Part shown: positions 44,729 to 54,588 of the stretch, in pieces
Numbering within the stretch: position 1 is the first letter of the stretch
Layout: each line of letters begins with the position of its first letter
Assembly: GCA_964409025.1 (NCBI GenBank)
Contig: CAYPBV010000004.1
Coordinates: 1 to 64,000, forward strand
Direction of reading: 5' to 3'
From: Lacibacter sp964409025
GTDB lineage: Bacteria > Bacteroidota > Bacteroidia > Chitinophagales > Chitinophagaceae
Length of the DNA stretch: 64,000 nucleotides
Notes under the pieces: generated by a model
Database searches by the model: none
What the model was told of the DNA's origin: nothing
What the model saw: only the letters and a program-made list of their open reading frames with translations
Program-made: the position numbers and the translations under genes

Positions 44729-47008
44729 TTATTTTACCCAATTCACCTTTTGCATTTTCACATCTCTTGAATTAGGCCCTATCATAATTTCAAACTCACC
44801 CGCTTCCCAATCATATTTTAAATCATAGTTATAAAACTTTAAATCATCGGGAGTGATATTAAAAGTGATTGTTCTGGATTCGCCTGCTTTGAGTTCAACT
44901 TTTTGAAATGCTTTTAATTCTTTTACAGGACGTGTTACACTTCCTACCAAATCACGTATGTACAACTGCACTACTTCTTTTCCTGTATAGGTTCCTGTGT
45001 TGGTTACAACAACTGATGCTGTTAATGTTTGATTTCCTTTTAATGATGGAGTGTTGAGTTTTACATCACCATAAGAAAATGAAGTAAAACTCAAGCCATA
45101 ACCGAAAGGATATACCGGCTCATTGGTTACATCCAGGTAATTTGTTTTGAATTTTTGAAACCACTCTCCCGTTAATGGGCGACCGGTGTTTTTGTGATTG
45201 TAAAATAAAGGTACCTGACCGATATTCTGAGGCCATGTTGTGGTTAATTTACCCGATGGATTTATATCACCAAACAAAACATCAGCAACTGCATAACCTG
45301 CTTCACTACCACCAAACCATACATTAAGTATTGCAGGAACATTTTCACTTTCCCATTTAATCGCTAAAGGCCGGCCGGTAAACAATAGAAGTACTACAGG
45401 TTTTCCGGTTTTCAACAACGCATGAATCAAGTCTTTCTGTACTTGTGGAATTTCAATACTTGTTCTGCTGCTGCTTTCACCGCTCATCTCTGCACTTTCG
45501 CCTGCTGCCACTACTACTACATCACTTTGATTGGCAATATCCACTGCTTCTTTAATCATTACATCAGCAGGGCGACTGTCCCGCTTTAGTGATTTTCCAA
45601 ACATGCCTGCACGTTCTTCAAACAAACTGTCTGCATCCAGGTTACTTCCTCTTGCATGTAGGATTTTTACATTGCTGCCTGCTACTTCTTTCATGCCTTG
45701 CAATACAGTAATAGCCTCACTGAATCTTGCAGCTACGGCCCATGTACCCGGCATATTCTCTCTGTTATCAGCCAGTGGTCCAATCAATGCAATTGTACCT
45801 GATTTCTTTAAAGGCAATATATTCTTTTGATTTTTCAGCAACACAAAACTTTGTGCAGCTGTTTCTCTTGCAATTTTTCGGTGAGCAGGTGTAAATATTT
45901 CTGTTTTTGCACGGTTCTCATCACAATACCTATATGGATCTTCAAACAAACCAAGCTTATACTTTGCTTCCAGTATTCTTCTGCACGCAGCATCAATTTG
46001 TGCAACAGTAACTTTTCCTTGTTTTACTGATTGCATTAATGTTGTAAGAAATGCTTCACTTACCATATCCATATCTATACCTGCATTAATTGCGGCTCTT
46101 GATACAGCAGGTGTATCACCTATTCCATGACTGGTCATCTCGCCAATACCTGTATAATCAGTAACAACAAAACCTTTAAAGCCCCATTGATTACGCAATA
46201 CATTTGTCATGAGCCAGCGATTGGCTGTTGCAGGCACACCATCAATTTCATTAAAGGAAGCCATTACACTGCCTGCACCTGCATCTATTGCACCTTTGTA
46301 GGGCGGGAAATATTCATTGTACATTCTGTAACGGCTCATGTCTGTAGTGTTGTAATCTCTTCCTGCTTCTGAAGCACCGTACAATGCAAAATGTTTTACA
46401 CAACTTAATATGGTATTATTAGCTGCTAAATTTTTTCCCTGGTAACCACGCACCATCGCCGCACCAATCTGTGCACCAAGGTAAGGGTCTTCACCGCTTC
46501 CTTCTGCAATGCGTCCCCAGCGTGGGTCACGGCACAAATCGGTCATAGGAGAGAATGTCCAGCAAATACCATCAGCACTTGCTTCAATGGCTGCAATACG
46601 TGCACTCTGTTCAATCAACTGCATATCCCAACTGCAACTTAATCCCAGCGGAATGGGAAACACCGTTTCATAACCATGAATCACATCCATCCCAAAGATT
46701 AATGGAATTTTTAAACGTGTCTGTTCCACTGCTACTTTTTGCACATCCCTGATTTTTGAAACGGATTTGATATTGAATAATCCACCCACTTTTCCTTCAC
46801 GGATTTTTCTGCCGATATCAGAACTCTGTGCCTGCCCTGTAACAATATCGCCACTGCCGGGCAAATTGAGCTGACCGATTTTTTCTTCCAGCGTCATTCG
46901 TTTCATCAACGCATCAATAAATGTTTTCATTTTTAAATCGGGAGTTGTGGTTTGTGACGATGTGTTCATGCTTAGTACTACTGCAATTGCAAACAACCAA
47001 TGTTTCAT
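44729..47008 (-). CDS. GH3 beta-glucosidase, secreted
   Basis: 759 aa, signal peptide of about 18 residues. Same three-domain GH3 layout as its neighbour with SPMTDLCRDPRWGR, KHFALYGA, nucleophile Asp284 (GFVVTDYTG) and GESAEMSGESSSRTSIEIP. The two are clear paralogues (matching C-terminal Fn3 regions: SLKGNQTLTASV.VTNTGT and YDLKYDWE.G.FEIMIG), so they probably arose by duplication and divided linkage specificity. A 118-bp gap separates it from the SGNH gene. Confidence 0.94.
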   Translation of the reverse strand: MKHWLFAIAVVLSMNTSSQTTTPDLKMKTFIDALMKRMTLEEKIGQLNLPGSGDIVTGQAQSSDIGRKIREGKVGGLFNIKSVSKIRDVQKVAVEQTRLKIPLIFGMDVIHGYETVFPIPLGLSCSWDMQLIEQSARIAAIEASADGICWTFSPMTDLCRDPRWGRIAEGSGEDPYLGAQIGAAMVRGYQGKNLAANNTILSCVKHFALYGASEAGRDYNTTDMSRYRMYNEYFPPYKGAIDAGAGSVMASFNEIDGVPATANRWLMTNVLRNQWGFKGFVVTDYTGIGEMTSHGIGDTPAVSRAAINAGIDMDMVSEAFLTTLMQSVKQGKVTVAQIDAACRRILEAKYKLGLFEDPYRYCDENRAKTEIFTPAHRKIARETAAQSFVLLKNQKNILPLKKSGTIALIGPLADNRENMPGTWAVAARFSEAITVLQGMKEVAGSNVKILHARGSNLDADSLFEERAGMFGKSLKRDSRPADVMIKEAVDIANQSDVVVVAAGESAEMSGESSSRTSIEIPQVQKDLIHALLKTGKPVVLLLFTGRPLAIKWESENVPAILNVWFGGSEAGYAVADVLFGDINPSGKLTTTWPQNIGQVPLFYNHKNTGRPLTGEWFQKFKTNYLDVTNEPVYPFGYGLSFTSFSYGDVKLNTPSLKGNQTLTASVVVTNTGTYTGKEVVQLYIRDLVGSVTRPVKELKAFQKVELKAGESRTITFNITPDDLKFYNYDLKYDWEAGEFEIMIGPNSRDVKMQKVNWVK

Positions 47009-47126
47009 GTGTTTATGTTTTAATATTATGTTTTATGTTACAGAGGCCGGTGCTTCTATTGAGCCGATGTGGCGACGCTCCGTTCAACATTTTATTTTCT
47101 ATTTAGCATTGCAAACTGCAATCCAT

Positions 47127-47786
47127 TTACTTTAATAATACAGGTATTAATTTCTTTTTCCATATTGCATAACCTTTCGGGTTCATGTGGAGCATATCCT
47201 GTCTGAATAATGTTTCATCCGGGGTACCATCCTGTTTCAACATCGCATCAAATACATTAATAAATTTTGTATTCCCTTGCGTTGTCAGATACAATTGAAT
47301 TTGTTGATTCGCCTTTTTCATCTTGTTCATCAAATGCACTCTCGATGGACTTGGCTTCATGGATATATACACAAAAGGTACAGTTGGATATTTTGCTCTA
47401 ATAAGTTGAAATAATGTTTTGAAACGTTGTACCACCAGTTCCACAGTAACTGTATCAGAAGATGCAAAATCATTTTCACCACAGTACAGTACAATTTGTT
47501 TTGGCTGATACGGATAAATGACATCATACCTGTACCGAATTAAATCTTCCAAAGCTGCACCTCCTAATGCACGGTTTAATATGTTGTATTGAGGAAAAAT
47601 ATTTACTGTATCCCGCAGTAATGTAAATGACGAACTGCCAATCAATAAAATCTGAGATGGAGCAGGAAAAGAAGTACTGTCGTACTTTTTTAATGCCTGT
47701 ACTTCATTCCAAAAAGGAAATGGCTCCTGCGCTTTCGCAAAGGAAAAAGCAAAAATTAAAAAAAGAGTTGTACTTAACTTCATCAT
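47127..47786 (-). CDS. Secreted SGNH/GDSL-type hydrolase
   Basis: 219 aa, signal peptide of about 19 residues (FSFAKAQ). SGNH blocks: ILLIGSSSFTLLRD (Ser), RALGGAALED, YCGENDFAS (Gly/Asn) and DMLHMNPKGYAIW (Asp-x-x-His). Members are esterases or acetylhydrolases, here probably deacylating a decorated glycan. Coupled to the GH43 gene by a 4-bp overlap. Confidence 0.88.
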   Translation of the reverse strand: MMKLSTTLFLIFAFSFAKAQEPFPFWNEVQALKKYDSTSFPAPSQILLIGSSSFTLLRDTVNIFPQYNILNRALGGAALEDLIRYRYDVIYPYQPKQIVLYCGENDFASSDTVTVELVVQRFKTLFQLIRAKYPTVPFVYISMKPSPSRVHLMNKMKKANQQIQLYLTTQGNTKFINVFDAMLKQDGTPDETLFRQDMLHMNPKGYAIWKKKLIPVLLK

Positions 47787-49621
47787 TCAACTTTAATCGT
47801 TTTGGTTCTTTCACTCACACCGTTTTCGTTTACTGCTTCAATGCAATAGTAATAGCCCTTTTGTGAATCCATCGCCTTCATCCAGTATTCATTATTGCTG
47901 TGCACCATAATGCAGGTGTACAATTTATCAGGATGTGTGCCGTAATAAATATTGTAAGCAAAAGCATTATCAACAGGTTTCCATTTAATGAAAGCGCTGC
48001 GTTTGTCTTTTTCTGTACGCAGTACAATGAATCCCTGCACTGCATCGGGCTTTGCTCCATTACCATTTCCAAATACACGCAACCCACTGATGGCAAATTT
48101 ACCTGTAGGCATGTGAATATTTTCCAATTTAATGAAACGTGCCTGAACAGGTTCTTTCAACTCCACATAATCATGAGGCGCATCTGTATTGTTTTGAGAT
48201 TTATCAACCAGCAATGTCCATTTCTTTCCATTAACTGAATAGAAGATTTTATACTGATGATATTGTTCTCCGCCGTTTATCTTGCCGAGATGCGTGGATG
48301 CAATATCCTGGTCAGCATAATTTATTTGTATGGCATTAACGGTTGATACATTTCCCAAATCTGATTGAATCCATTCACCTTTGTTTCCTGTAGCTGCGCT
48401 CCAGTACGTTTTTGTTAATTCATCCACTGCATTGTTTGGAAGATAGCCGCCGAGTGTGGATGATACCTGAACGGGTTTATTATAATTCAACAACATCCAT
48501 CCTGAGAAGTAAGCTGATTTGCCGTCTATTCCATATTCATTTCCGTTGATTGCAGCAGATGGAAGATAATGTGGATAGTCCCCGAATGCAGTATTACAAA
48601 ACATGGTTCCGTCTTTATCAAAACCTGTTGGCCAAATGCCGAGTCTTCTTTCAAATGTATTTTTTACAGATACAACGGTGGTGGATACATGCCAATAATT
48701 TCCGTAAACATCCTGAAACGTAGCACCATGTCCGGCACCCCTTACAAATCCACCCAGCTTCATACTCAACGGGTCACTTTGTGCATCAAACGGACCAAGT
48801 GGAGATGTACCAACCAGCAATCCATCAGCATATCCACTGAACTCTGTGCCCGGTGCACCATATTGTAAATAATATTTTCCGTTGTACTTGGTCATATGGC
48901 TGCCTTCAATAAACGGGTCTAAAAAAGTATTATCCATATGTTCACCAAAACGCTGCCAACCATAACGCCAGGGTTCCAGCAAATACATTTCCTTTCGTGT
49001 GCCGATGGGTTGCAATGTTTTTCTGTTGAGTTCAATTCCATACATCGGAAATTTATTGCTACTGCCGTTGTACATGTACAATCTGCCATCATCATCCGTA
49101 AAAAAAGAAGGGTCCCATCCACCTATTGCAAATGAATCAACCAATGGTTTCCATTCATTGGCTTTGGGATTGGTACTCATCCAGATGGTGAAGGTTTGTG
49201 TATAGGTTGAACCCATCACAATCATGGTATCGCCAATGATACCAACTGCGGGTGCACACAACTCATCATAGCCTTCATTCCACGGACGTAAAAATTTTCT
49301 GGAGATAAATTTCCAGTTGAGCATATCACTGCTCCACCAATAACCCCATTGATTGGTGCTGAATAAATAATAATCATTTTTATATGTTACAATCACAGGG
49401 TCGGCTGTTGCACGGTGCCTTCCCCATTCAGAAAAATTGGGAATGGGTGTATAACCGTAATCAATGTTAACAGGGTTGCAGTAGGTAGTAGCCTTACTCA
49501 CTGAAGATGAGGATTGAGCTGTTGCTGAATAATGCACCACAAAAAAGCTCAATAGAAGCAATGCCGATGAACGGATTGCGACGCAACGAAGTATAATCGG
49601 AGTTAACAAAGCTGGTATCAT
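47783..49621 (-). CDS. GH43 family protein with discoidin (F5/8C) and Fn3-like domains
   Basis: 612 aa from the ATG at 49621, chosen because it begins a signal peptide (MIPALLTPII...HYSATAQ) and starts 7 bp after the DoxX stop; a longer frame would overlap DoxX. The five-bladed propeller shows the three acidic sites: ADPVIVTYKNDYYLF (base Asp), WDPSFFTDDDGRLY (pKa-modulating Asp) and FIEGSHMTKYNGKYY (acid Glu). A discoidin domain (about 345-515, IQINYADQDIAS, ARFIKLENIH) and a terminal Fn3-like domain follow. GH43 substrates include arabinans, xylans and galactans; specificity is not readable. It is the only clear non-glucan glycosidase type here. Confidence 0.85.
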   Translation of the reverse strand: MIPALLTPIILRCVAIRSSALLLLSFFVVHYSATAQSSSSVSKATTYCNPVNIDYGYTPIPNFSEWGRHRATADPVIVTYKNDYYLFSTNQWGYWWSSDMLNWKFISRKFLRPWNEGYDELCAPAVGIIGDTMIVMGSTYTQTFTIWMSTNPKANEWKPLVDSFAIGGWDPSFFTDDDGRLYMYNGSSNKFPMYGIELNRKTLQPIGTRKEMYLLEPWRYGWQRFGEHMDNTFLDPFIEGSHMTKYNGKYYLQYGAPGTEFSGYADGLLVGTSPLGPFDAQSDPLSMKLGGFVRGAGHGATFQDVYGNYWHVSTTVVSVKNTFERRLGIWPTGFDKDGTMFCNTAFGDYPHYLPSAAINGNEYGIDGKSAYFSGWMLLNYNKPVQVSSTLGGYLPNNAVDELTKTYWSAATGNKGEWIQSDLGNVSTVNAIQINYADQDIASTHLGKINGGEQYHQYKIFYSVNGKKWTLLVDKSQNNTDAPHDYVELKEPVQARFIKLENIHMPTGKFAISGLRVFGNGNGAKPDAVQGFIVLRTEKDKRSAFIKWKPVDNAFAYNIYYGTHPDKLYTCIMVHSNNEYWMKAMDSQKGYYYCIEAVNENGVSERTKTIKVE

Positions 49622-49628
49622 CCCTTTT

Positions 49629-50033
49629 TTATTTCTTTTTAAATAACAAATTATCAATCGCCCAATTTCCGGGACCTGTAAATACAAACACCAAACCCAG
49701 CAACACAAATAAAAACGGATGCTGGTCTTCATACCACACTTTACCATGACCCACAAAAAAAGCAATGTAAGCCAATGTGCCAACCATTAACAAAGCGCCA
49801 ATCCTTGTAAACAAACCCAGCGTTAACAGCAACCCTGCTACAAGTTCTGTTGCTTTACCAACATACGGTAACCATATTGAACCTTTGAACGACTCCCAAT
49901 CAAAATACACTTTCATTTTTTCTGCACTGAAAACTTCCCAGCCATGATACAACATAAAAACTCCAACAATAATACGTACGATGGCAATGCCGTTATGCTG
50001 CCAGATGGGTTGAGCTGATAAAAATTTATTCAT
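49629..50033 (-). CDS. DoxX-family membrane protein
   Basis: 134 aa, about four TM helices. Motifs IVRIIVGVFMLYHGWEVF, VGKATELVAGLLLTLGLFTRIGALLMVG match DoxX/DoxX-like membrane subunits. Role unknown; possibly redox related. It sits between the PhyH gene (15-bp gap) and GH43 in the right operon. Confidence 0.88.
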   Translation of the reverse strand: MNKFLSAQPIWQHNGIAIVRIIVGVFMLYHGWEVFSAEKMKVYFDWESFKGSIWLPYVGKATELVAGLLLTLGLFTRIGALLMVGTLAYIAFFVGHGKVWYEDQHPFLFVLLGLVFVFTGPGNWAIDNLLFKKK

Positions 50034-50048
50034 GTTGATTGATTAATA

Positions 50049-50876
50049 TTATTTCAACGCTTCATCTTTTTCTTTTTCAAGGAAACCGGCATTTTCACCA
50101 AGCCCCGAAGTTTCCCATTGCAGCAAAGCTTCATCAGGTACCGTTTCAATAGGAACAGTGCTTGACTGAGAAGGCTCATTGTAAGGTACATTGCTGCTGC
50201 GGTTGTACACACTTATCAAACTCCACCTCGAATGTTCTGATGTATTAGCTTCACTTCTATGTAAAATATTGGAATGAAAAAACAAAGCATCTCCTGCTTT
50301 TAATTCCACATAAATAAGCGGCATGGTTTTCAAAGCTAAATCTACATAGTGTTGCGATGCGCCAACCTGCTCACCTGCAAAACCATGTTCTATTCTTCCC
50401 ATTTTATGTGTGCCTTCAATTACCTGCAGGCAACCGTTTTCTTTATTGGCATCAGTAATAGCAATCATTACACTCATCATCTGTTCAGGTAAAAGAAATT
50501 CGTTTTTATACCAATAGCCATAATCCTGATGCCATTCCCATGCGCCTCCAACTTTTGGTTCTTTCTGCATGAGCTTGCTGTGAAAATGACAAACAGGCGC
50601 ATCACCATCCAGCAATTGATTGACTGATTCAATCATGCGTTTGCTTTTGGTAAGCAACCCGTATGCATCATTGCCCGGTTTGTACCACAAAGCCAGCTTG
50701 GTTTTTTTGCCTGATTGATCGTTGAGATCAAAAGAGTGCTTACGCATAGCATCATCTTCAATAGCTATACTATGTAATTTCTGCACTTCATCCTGTGTTA
50801 AAAAATTACGCACAATAAGATATCCCTTTTGATGGTACTCAGCCACCTGCTGTGCTGTTAACTGAAATGTTGCCAT
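50049..50876 (-). CDS. Phytanoyl-CoA dioxygenase (PhyH)-family Fe(II)/2-oxoglutarate oxygenase
   Basis: 275 aa from ATG 50876 (MATFQLTAQQVAEYHQKGYLIVRN), preferred over an upstream ATG that overlaps the GH31 gene. The fold carries WHQDYGYW with the metal His and Asp, and ALFFHSNILHRSEANTSEHSR with the distal His and the 2-oxoglutarate-binding Arg. Such enzymes hydroxylate small molecules. Why one sits in a glucan locus is unclear; homologues are often near Gfo/Idh/MocA and sugar isomerase genes. Confidence 0.88.
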   Translation of the reverse strand: MATFQLTAQQVAEYHQKGYLIVRNFLTQDEVQKLHSIAIEDDAMRKHSFDLNDQSGKKTKLALWYKPGNDAYGLLTKSKRMIESVNQLLDGDAPVCHFHSKLMQKEPKVGGAWEWHQDYGYWYKNEFLLPEQMMSVMIAITDANKENGCLQVIEGTHKMGRIEHGFAGEQVGASQHYVDLALKTMPLIYVELKAGDALFFHSNILHRSEANTSEHSRWSLISVYNRSSNVPYNEPSQSSTVPIETVPDEALLQWETSGLGENAGFLEKEKDEALK

Positions 50877-50916
50877 AAAACTAGTTTTATATGATGAATG
50901 ATATACTTCATGCCTA

Positions 50917-53406
50917 CTACTTCCATTCAATCAGCATTTCATTACTATCAAAATCAATAACCGCCACCTGTTGCTCTTTTATTAAAGCTGACTGCAATAA
51001 AAATTTATAATACGTTTCGTCGTAAACTGATTTTAAATCTTCCAGAGGATTAAACAGCCTGCTTTCCTTTGTTGTAATCAATGAGAAAATACGCTGATTC
51101 ACTGTAACTGATTGACCTGTTTCAAATCCATGTAACACAAGTTGCATTTTCCTGTACTTCGATTGAAAACTACCCTCCTGCTTACTTATTTGAAGCTGAT
51201 TTTGCGAAGGATTCAGATACATCAATCGCTTACAATAAACCCCGTTCTGATAATCCCATCCATCGCCACTATCTTCGTAATAGGTAAAATTATTTGTTGC
51301 TGTTCCGTTATAGATATGCAGCACCAATGTATCAGAAGGTGATTCCTTGGTTGACTGAACCAAACTCTGTACAGGAACTATAGAAGAACCCTTAATAAAA
51401 AGCGGCAGTTGATAAGCGGGAATATCCATTTGTAATTCTTTACTGCCCTGCATCCTTTCATCTGTATATAAATTAAACCATTCGCCTTTTGGCAAATACA
51501 AACGTTTTTGCTTTTCAGCAGTTGTTACAGGAACAACCAATAAATGATTGCCAAACAAAAACTGGTACTGGTACAGTGGGTCGTACACTTTATCATCAAA
51601 CGGATAGTTGATAGCCAAACTTCTTGCAATAGGCATTCCCGTTTGTGCTGCTTCATAAAAAGCAGTATATAAATACGGCAACAAACGATAACGTAAACCA
51701 ATGAACGATTTTGAGATGGCTTCCGCTTCATCACCATAAGCCCAGGGTTCGCCGGCAGTGCCGCCACATCCTTTATGATTACGACAAAAGGGAGAGAACA
51801 CTCCTACCTGTATCCATCGCCGATATAATTCCTTATTGCCATCTCCGATAAAACCACCAATATCATGTCCGCTGAAAGCAAGACCACTTAAACCGAGTTG
51901 ATTATTGAGCAACACACTGCTGAGCAAGCCTTCATCTGTTGCTGTATTATCGCCGCTCCACAAAGCTGCATACCGCTGGACACCCGCAAAACCGGAGCGT
52001 GTTAATATAAAGGGTCTTCTGCCTGATGCGTTTTGCAGAGCTGCTTCATAACTGCTTCTGGCCATTTGAAAACCGTACACATTCTTTGCTTCCAGTGTAT
52101 TTGTTTTTCTTCCATCAAAATCAAACAGTACATTATCCGGAACATAACTGCCACCTAAAGCAGGTTCATTCATATCATTCCAGTAACCATGAATACCATT
52201 TTGAGGCAACCAGTTCATTTTATCTTTCCACCACTGTCTTGCCAATGGGTTGGTATAATCCGGCAAAACGCATTTAACCGGTGCAATTTCTGTTTGGAAA
52301 TTTGTACCGTTGGCATATTTCAGAAACACATTCTTTGCTAAACCATCTTTGTAAGAATGATAGGTACTGTCAATGGCCACACCGGGATAAACGGATGCTG
52401 TTAATTCAATTTGCTGCGATGCTAATTTTTTAGCGAGTGCAGGCATATCAGGAAACCGCTCTTTGTTCACCCGAAAAGGCTGATAGTTAAACTGATAATC
52501 CGCATCCAGCACAATACAATCAATCGGAATTTTTTTGGAACGGAAAGAGGAAGCAATCCATTCTACTCTTTCCTGTGGATAGTAACTGCAACGACTCTGA
52601 TGATAACCGATGCTCCAGACAGGAGGCAATTGCATGCGCCCGGTTAGTGACGTATAATGCTCAATAATTTTTGCCGGCGAAGTATCATAGATGAAGAAAT
52701 AATCAACATCGCCGCCTGCAAATGTGGCTGAAGTAATTTCAGGAGTAGACAAACCGAAATTAAAGAACGATGAATAGCTGTTATTATAAAAGATACCGTA
52801 TTGCTGCCCGTGATGAAATCCCATATAGAACGGAATGGAACTGTACATATTCAGCCTTGGGTCGCCGTATTTATAAGTATCAGTATTATTGAGTGTAATA
52901 CCCGTTCCTCTCCGGTCAAGATTTCCTAATGCTTCACCCATACCTACAAAACGCTCACCCTCCTGCAGTTTTTTATAAATTGTCCAGCGATCACCAATAA
53001 AAGAAGTTCCAAAGCCTGCTCCCTTTACATCTTCATTCAAAACGATTCCATTTGCATCCTTAAATGTAATGCTCAAGAATGGCTGCCTGTCAACTACCGC
53101 ATGGAGTAATCCGGTTGAAATATTAATAACATTCCCTTGCTCCGTTAGCTTCATCTGGTCGTAAACCTGTAAGGATGCAAGCAACGCATAAGGTAATGGC
53201 TGAAACTCTTTTTTAGTTGTAAATCGTACCCGGATGACATGTTGTGAGTATGCTTTTATTTCAAAAATTCCATTTGATGTTGTACCACTTATGCCACTGC
53301 TGCTTTTTTTATAAGCAAGTATTTTGCCTGCACTTATTTGCGCAGCCGTTGTACCTGCCATGAAATGGCAGAGCAATAAAACAAGTATAAAACAATTTCG
53401 ATTCAT
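50917..53406 (-). CDS. GH31 alpha-glucosidase, secreted
   Basis: 829 aa with a signal peptide (about 22 residues, GTTAAQ). GH31 barrel with nucleophile Asp411 (GYWNDMNEP) and acid/base Asp486 (WSGDNTAT), plus N-terminal sandwich (about 25-240) and C-terminal beta domains (from about 600). Usual activity is exo-alpha-glucosidase or alpha-xylosidase. An alpha-acting enzyme among beta-glucanases suggests a mixed-linkage or decorated substrate. One base separates it from the oxidoreductase gene. Confidence 0.93.
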   Translation of the reverse strand: MNRNCFILVLLLCHFMAGTTAAQISAGKILAYKKSSSGISGTTSNGIFEIKAYSQHVIRVRFTTKKEFQPLPYALLASLQVYDQMKLTEQGNVINISTGLLHAVVDRQPFLSITFKDANGIVLNEDVKGAGFGTSFIGDRWTIYKKLQEGERFVGMGEALGNLDRRGTGITLNNTDTYKYGDPRLNMYSSIPFYMGFHHGQQYGIFYNNSYSSFFNFGLSTPEITSATFAGGDVDYFFIYDTSPAKIIEHYTSLTGRMQLPPVWSIGYHQSRCSYYPQERVEWIASSFRSKKIPIDCIVLDADYQFNYQPFRVNKERFPDMPALAKKLASQQIELTASVYPGVAIDSTYHSYKDGLAKNVFLKYANGTNFQTEIAPVKCVLPDYTNPLARQWWKDKMNWLPQNGIHGYWNDMNEPALGGSYVPDNVLFDFDGRKTNTLEAKNVYGFQMARSSYEAALQNASGRRPFILTRSGFAGVQRYAALWSGDNTATDEGLLSSVLLNNQLGLSGLAFSGHDIGGFIGDGNKELYRRWIQVGVFSPFCRNHKGCGGTAGEPWAYGDEAEAISKSFIGLRYRLLPYLYTAFYEAAQTGMPIARSLAINYPFDDKVYDPLYQYQFLFGNHLLVVPVTTAEKQKRLYLPKGEWFNLYTDERMQGSKELQMDIPAYQLPLFIKGSSIVPVQSLVQSTKESPSDTLVLHIYNGTATNNFTYYEDSGDGWDYQNGVYCKRLMYLNPSQNQLQISKQEGSFQSKYRKMQLVLHGFETGQSVTVNQRIFSLITTKESRLFNPLEDLKSVYDETYYKFLLQSALIKEQQVAVIDFDSNEMLIEWK

Positions 53407-53407
53407 T

Positions 53408-54577
53408 TTACTTTACAACAGGCCATGGAAATGTACTTTTCAATTTCACTTTCATTCCTGTGGCTGATGATTTGCGTGCTGCTTCTATTATTTCCAATAC
53501 ATGCAATGCATGTTCTACATTGATCTTTGGCTCAACACCTGTGATGATACTTTCACCTGTAACTCTTGCACCTTCCTGCCATTCATAACCACCTTTGTCT
53601 GTACTCATGAGCTCAGCAGGTTTATCCCAGTGCGTATCCAGCATCACACCATTGGTTTCCCAATCATAACCAATCAAACGCATATTTCCTTTATCACCAT
53701 AAATCTGAATAGAATGCAGTGTTTGATTGCCTGCTTCATGCCCGTGCGGATCAAAATAATTAAAACCACACATCACATGACTAATCACACCTTTATCATG
53801 TTCCAGCAATACATGAGCATTGTCTTCTGCTGCTACTTTTATTGTTCCTTTATCATCAACGGTGCGTTCCGGATTTACAATACTCGTCATCGCCATTATA
53901 CTTCTGGCAGGGCCGAGTAATCCTGTAAGTGTTGCCATATTATAAACGCCAAGGTCAGGCATGGAGCCTCCATCTTTTTCATAAAAGAACGCACTCCATG
54001 TTGGCCCTGTGTGTCCATACTGACCATGTGCCGCTGCAATTCTTCCCAATGCTCCTTGCTGAATCTGCTTGCTCATGAATGCAAACTGCGGACTGTTAAC
54101 CACAGCCGGCGCTCCCCATAGCTTCAACTTCTTTGACTTTGCAAGGTCCAGCAATGCCTTTCCTTCAGCATAGGTGTTGGCCATTGGTTTTTCGCTCCAT
54201 ACATGTTTACCGGCGAGTAATGCTTTTTTATTCAACTCACCATGATTCTGCATGTCTGTGAGAGTGACAATCATATCAAACGGAACACCTTTGAGCATGG
54301 CATCAATATGCGGATAGGTTTGTGCATTTACGTTGTATTGTTTGTTTTGCTCTATAGCTCTTTCATATTTAATATCACACAAACTCACCACTTCAATCAT
54401 CTTTGAAGAAAGCAGTTGCGGAATGTAACGGTTGCTCACACTGCCGCAACCGATTATGGCAACACGTAATTTCTTTTCAGCAGACAATGCAAAACCTTCC
54501 ATAGAAGAAAGCAGCACTGCAGCTCCTGCCGAAGCGGTGTATTGCAGAAATTGCTGACGGGAGATTGTTTGTTTCAT
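53408..54577 (-). CDS. Gfo/Idh/MocA-family oxidoreductase with exported-type N-terminus
   Basis: 389 aa. N-terminal segment MKQTISRQQFLQYTASAGAA resembles the Tat-like leader of many Bacteroidota members but has a single Arg in the pair position, so export is uncertain. The Rossmann domain has VAIIGCGSVSNRYIPQL and the EKPMANTYAEGKALLD motif with the catalytic-region Lys; the C-terminal domain has GGSMPDLGVYNMATLTGLLG. Probably an NAD(P)-dependent sugar or sugar-alcohol dehydrogenase, possibly a glycoside-oxidising type. In the operon between EEP-fold and GH31 genes. Confidence 0.85.
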   Translation of the reverse strand: MKQTISRQQFLQYTASAGAAVLLSSMEGFALSAEKKLRVAIIGCGSVSNRYIPQLLSSKMIEVVSLCDIKYERAIEQNKQYNVNAQTYPHIDAMLKGVPFDMIVTLTDMQNHGELNKKALLAGKHVWSEKPMANTYAEGKALLDLAKSKKLKLWGAPAVVNSPQFAFMSKQIQQGALGRIAAAHGQYGHTGPTWSAFFYEKDGGSMPDLGVYNMATLTGLLGPARSIMAMTSIVNPERTVDDKGTIKVAAEDNAHVLLEHDKGVISHVMCGFNYFDPHGHEAGNQTLHSIQIYGDKGNMRLIGYDWETNGVMLDTHWDKPAELMSTDKGGYEWQEGARVTGESIITGVEPKINVEHALHVLEIIEAARKSSATGMKVKLKSTFPWPVVK

Positions 54578-54588
54578 AACACAACTGT

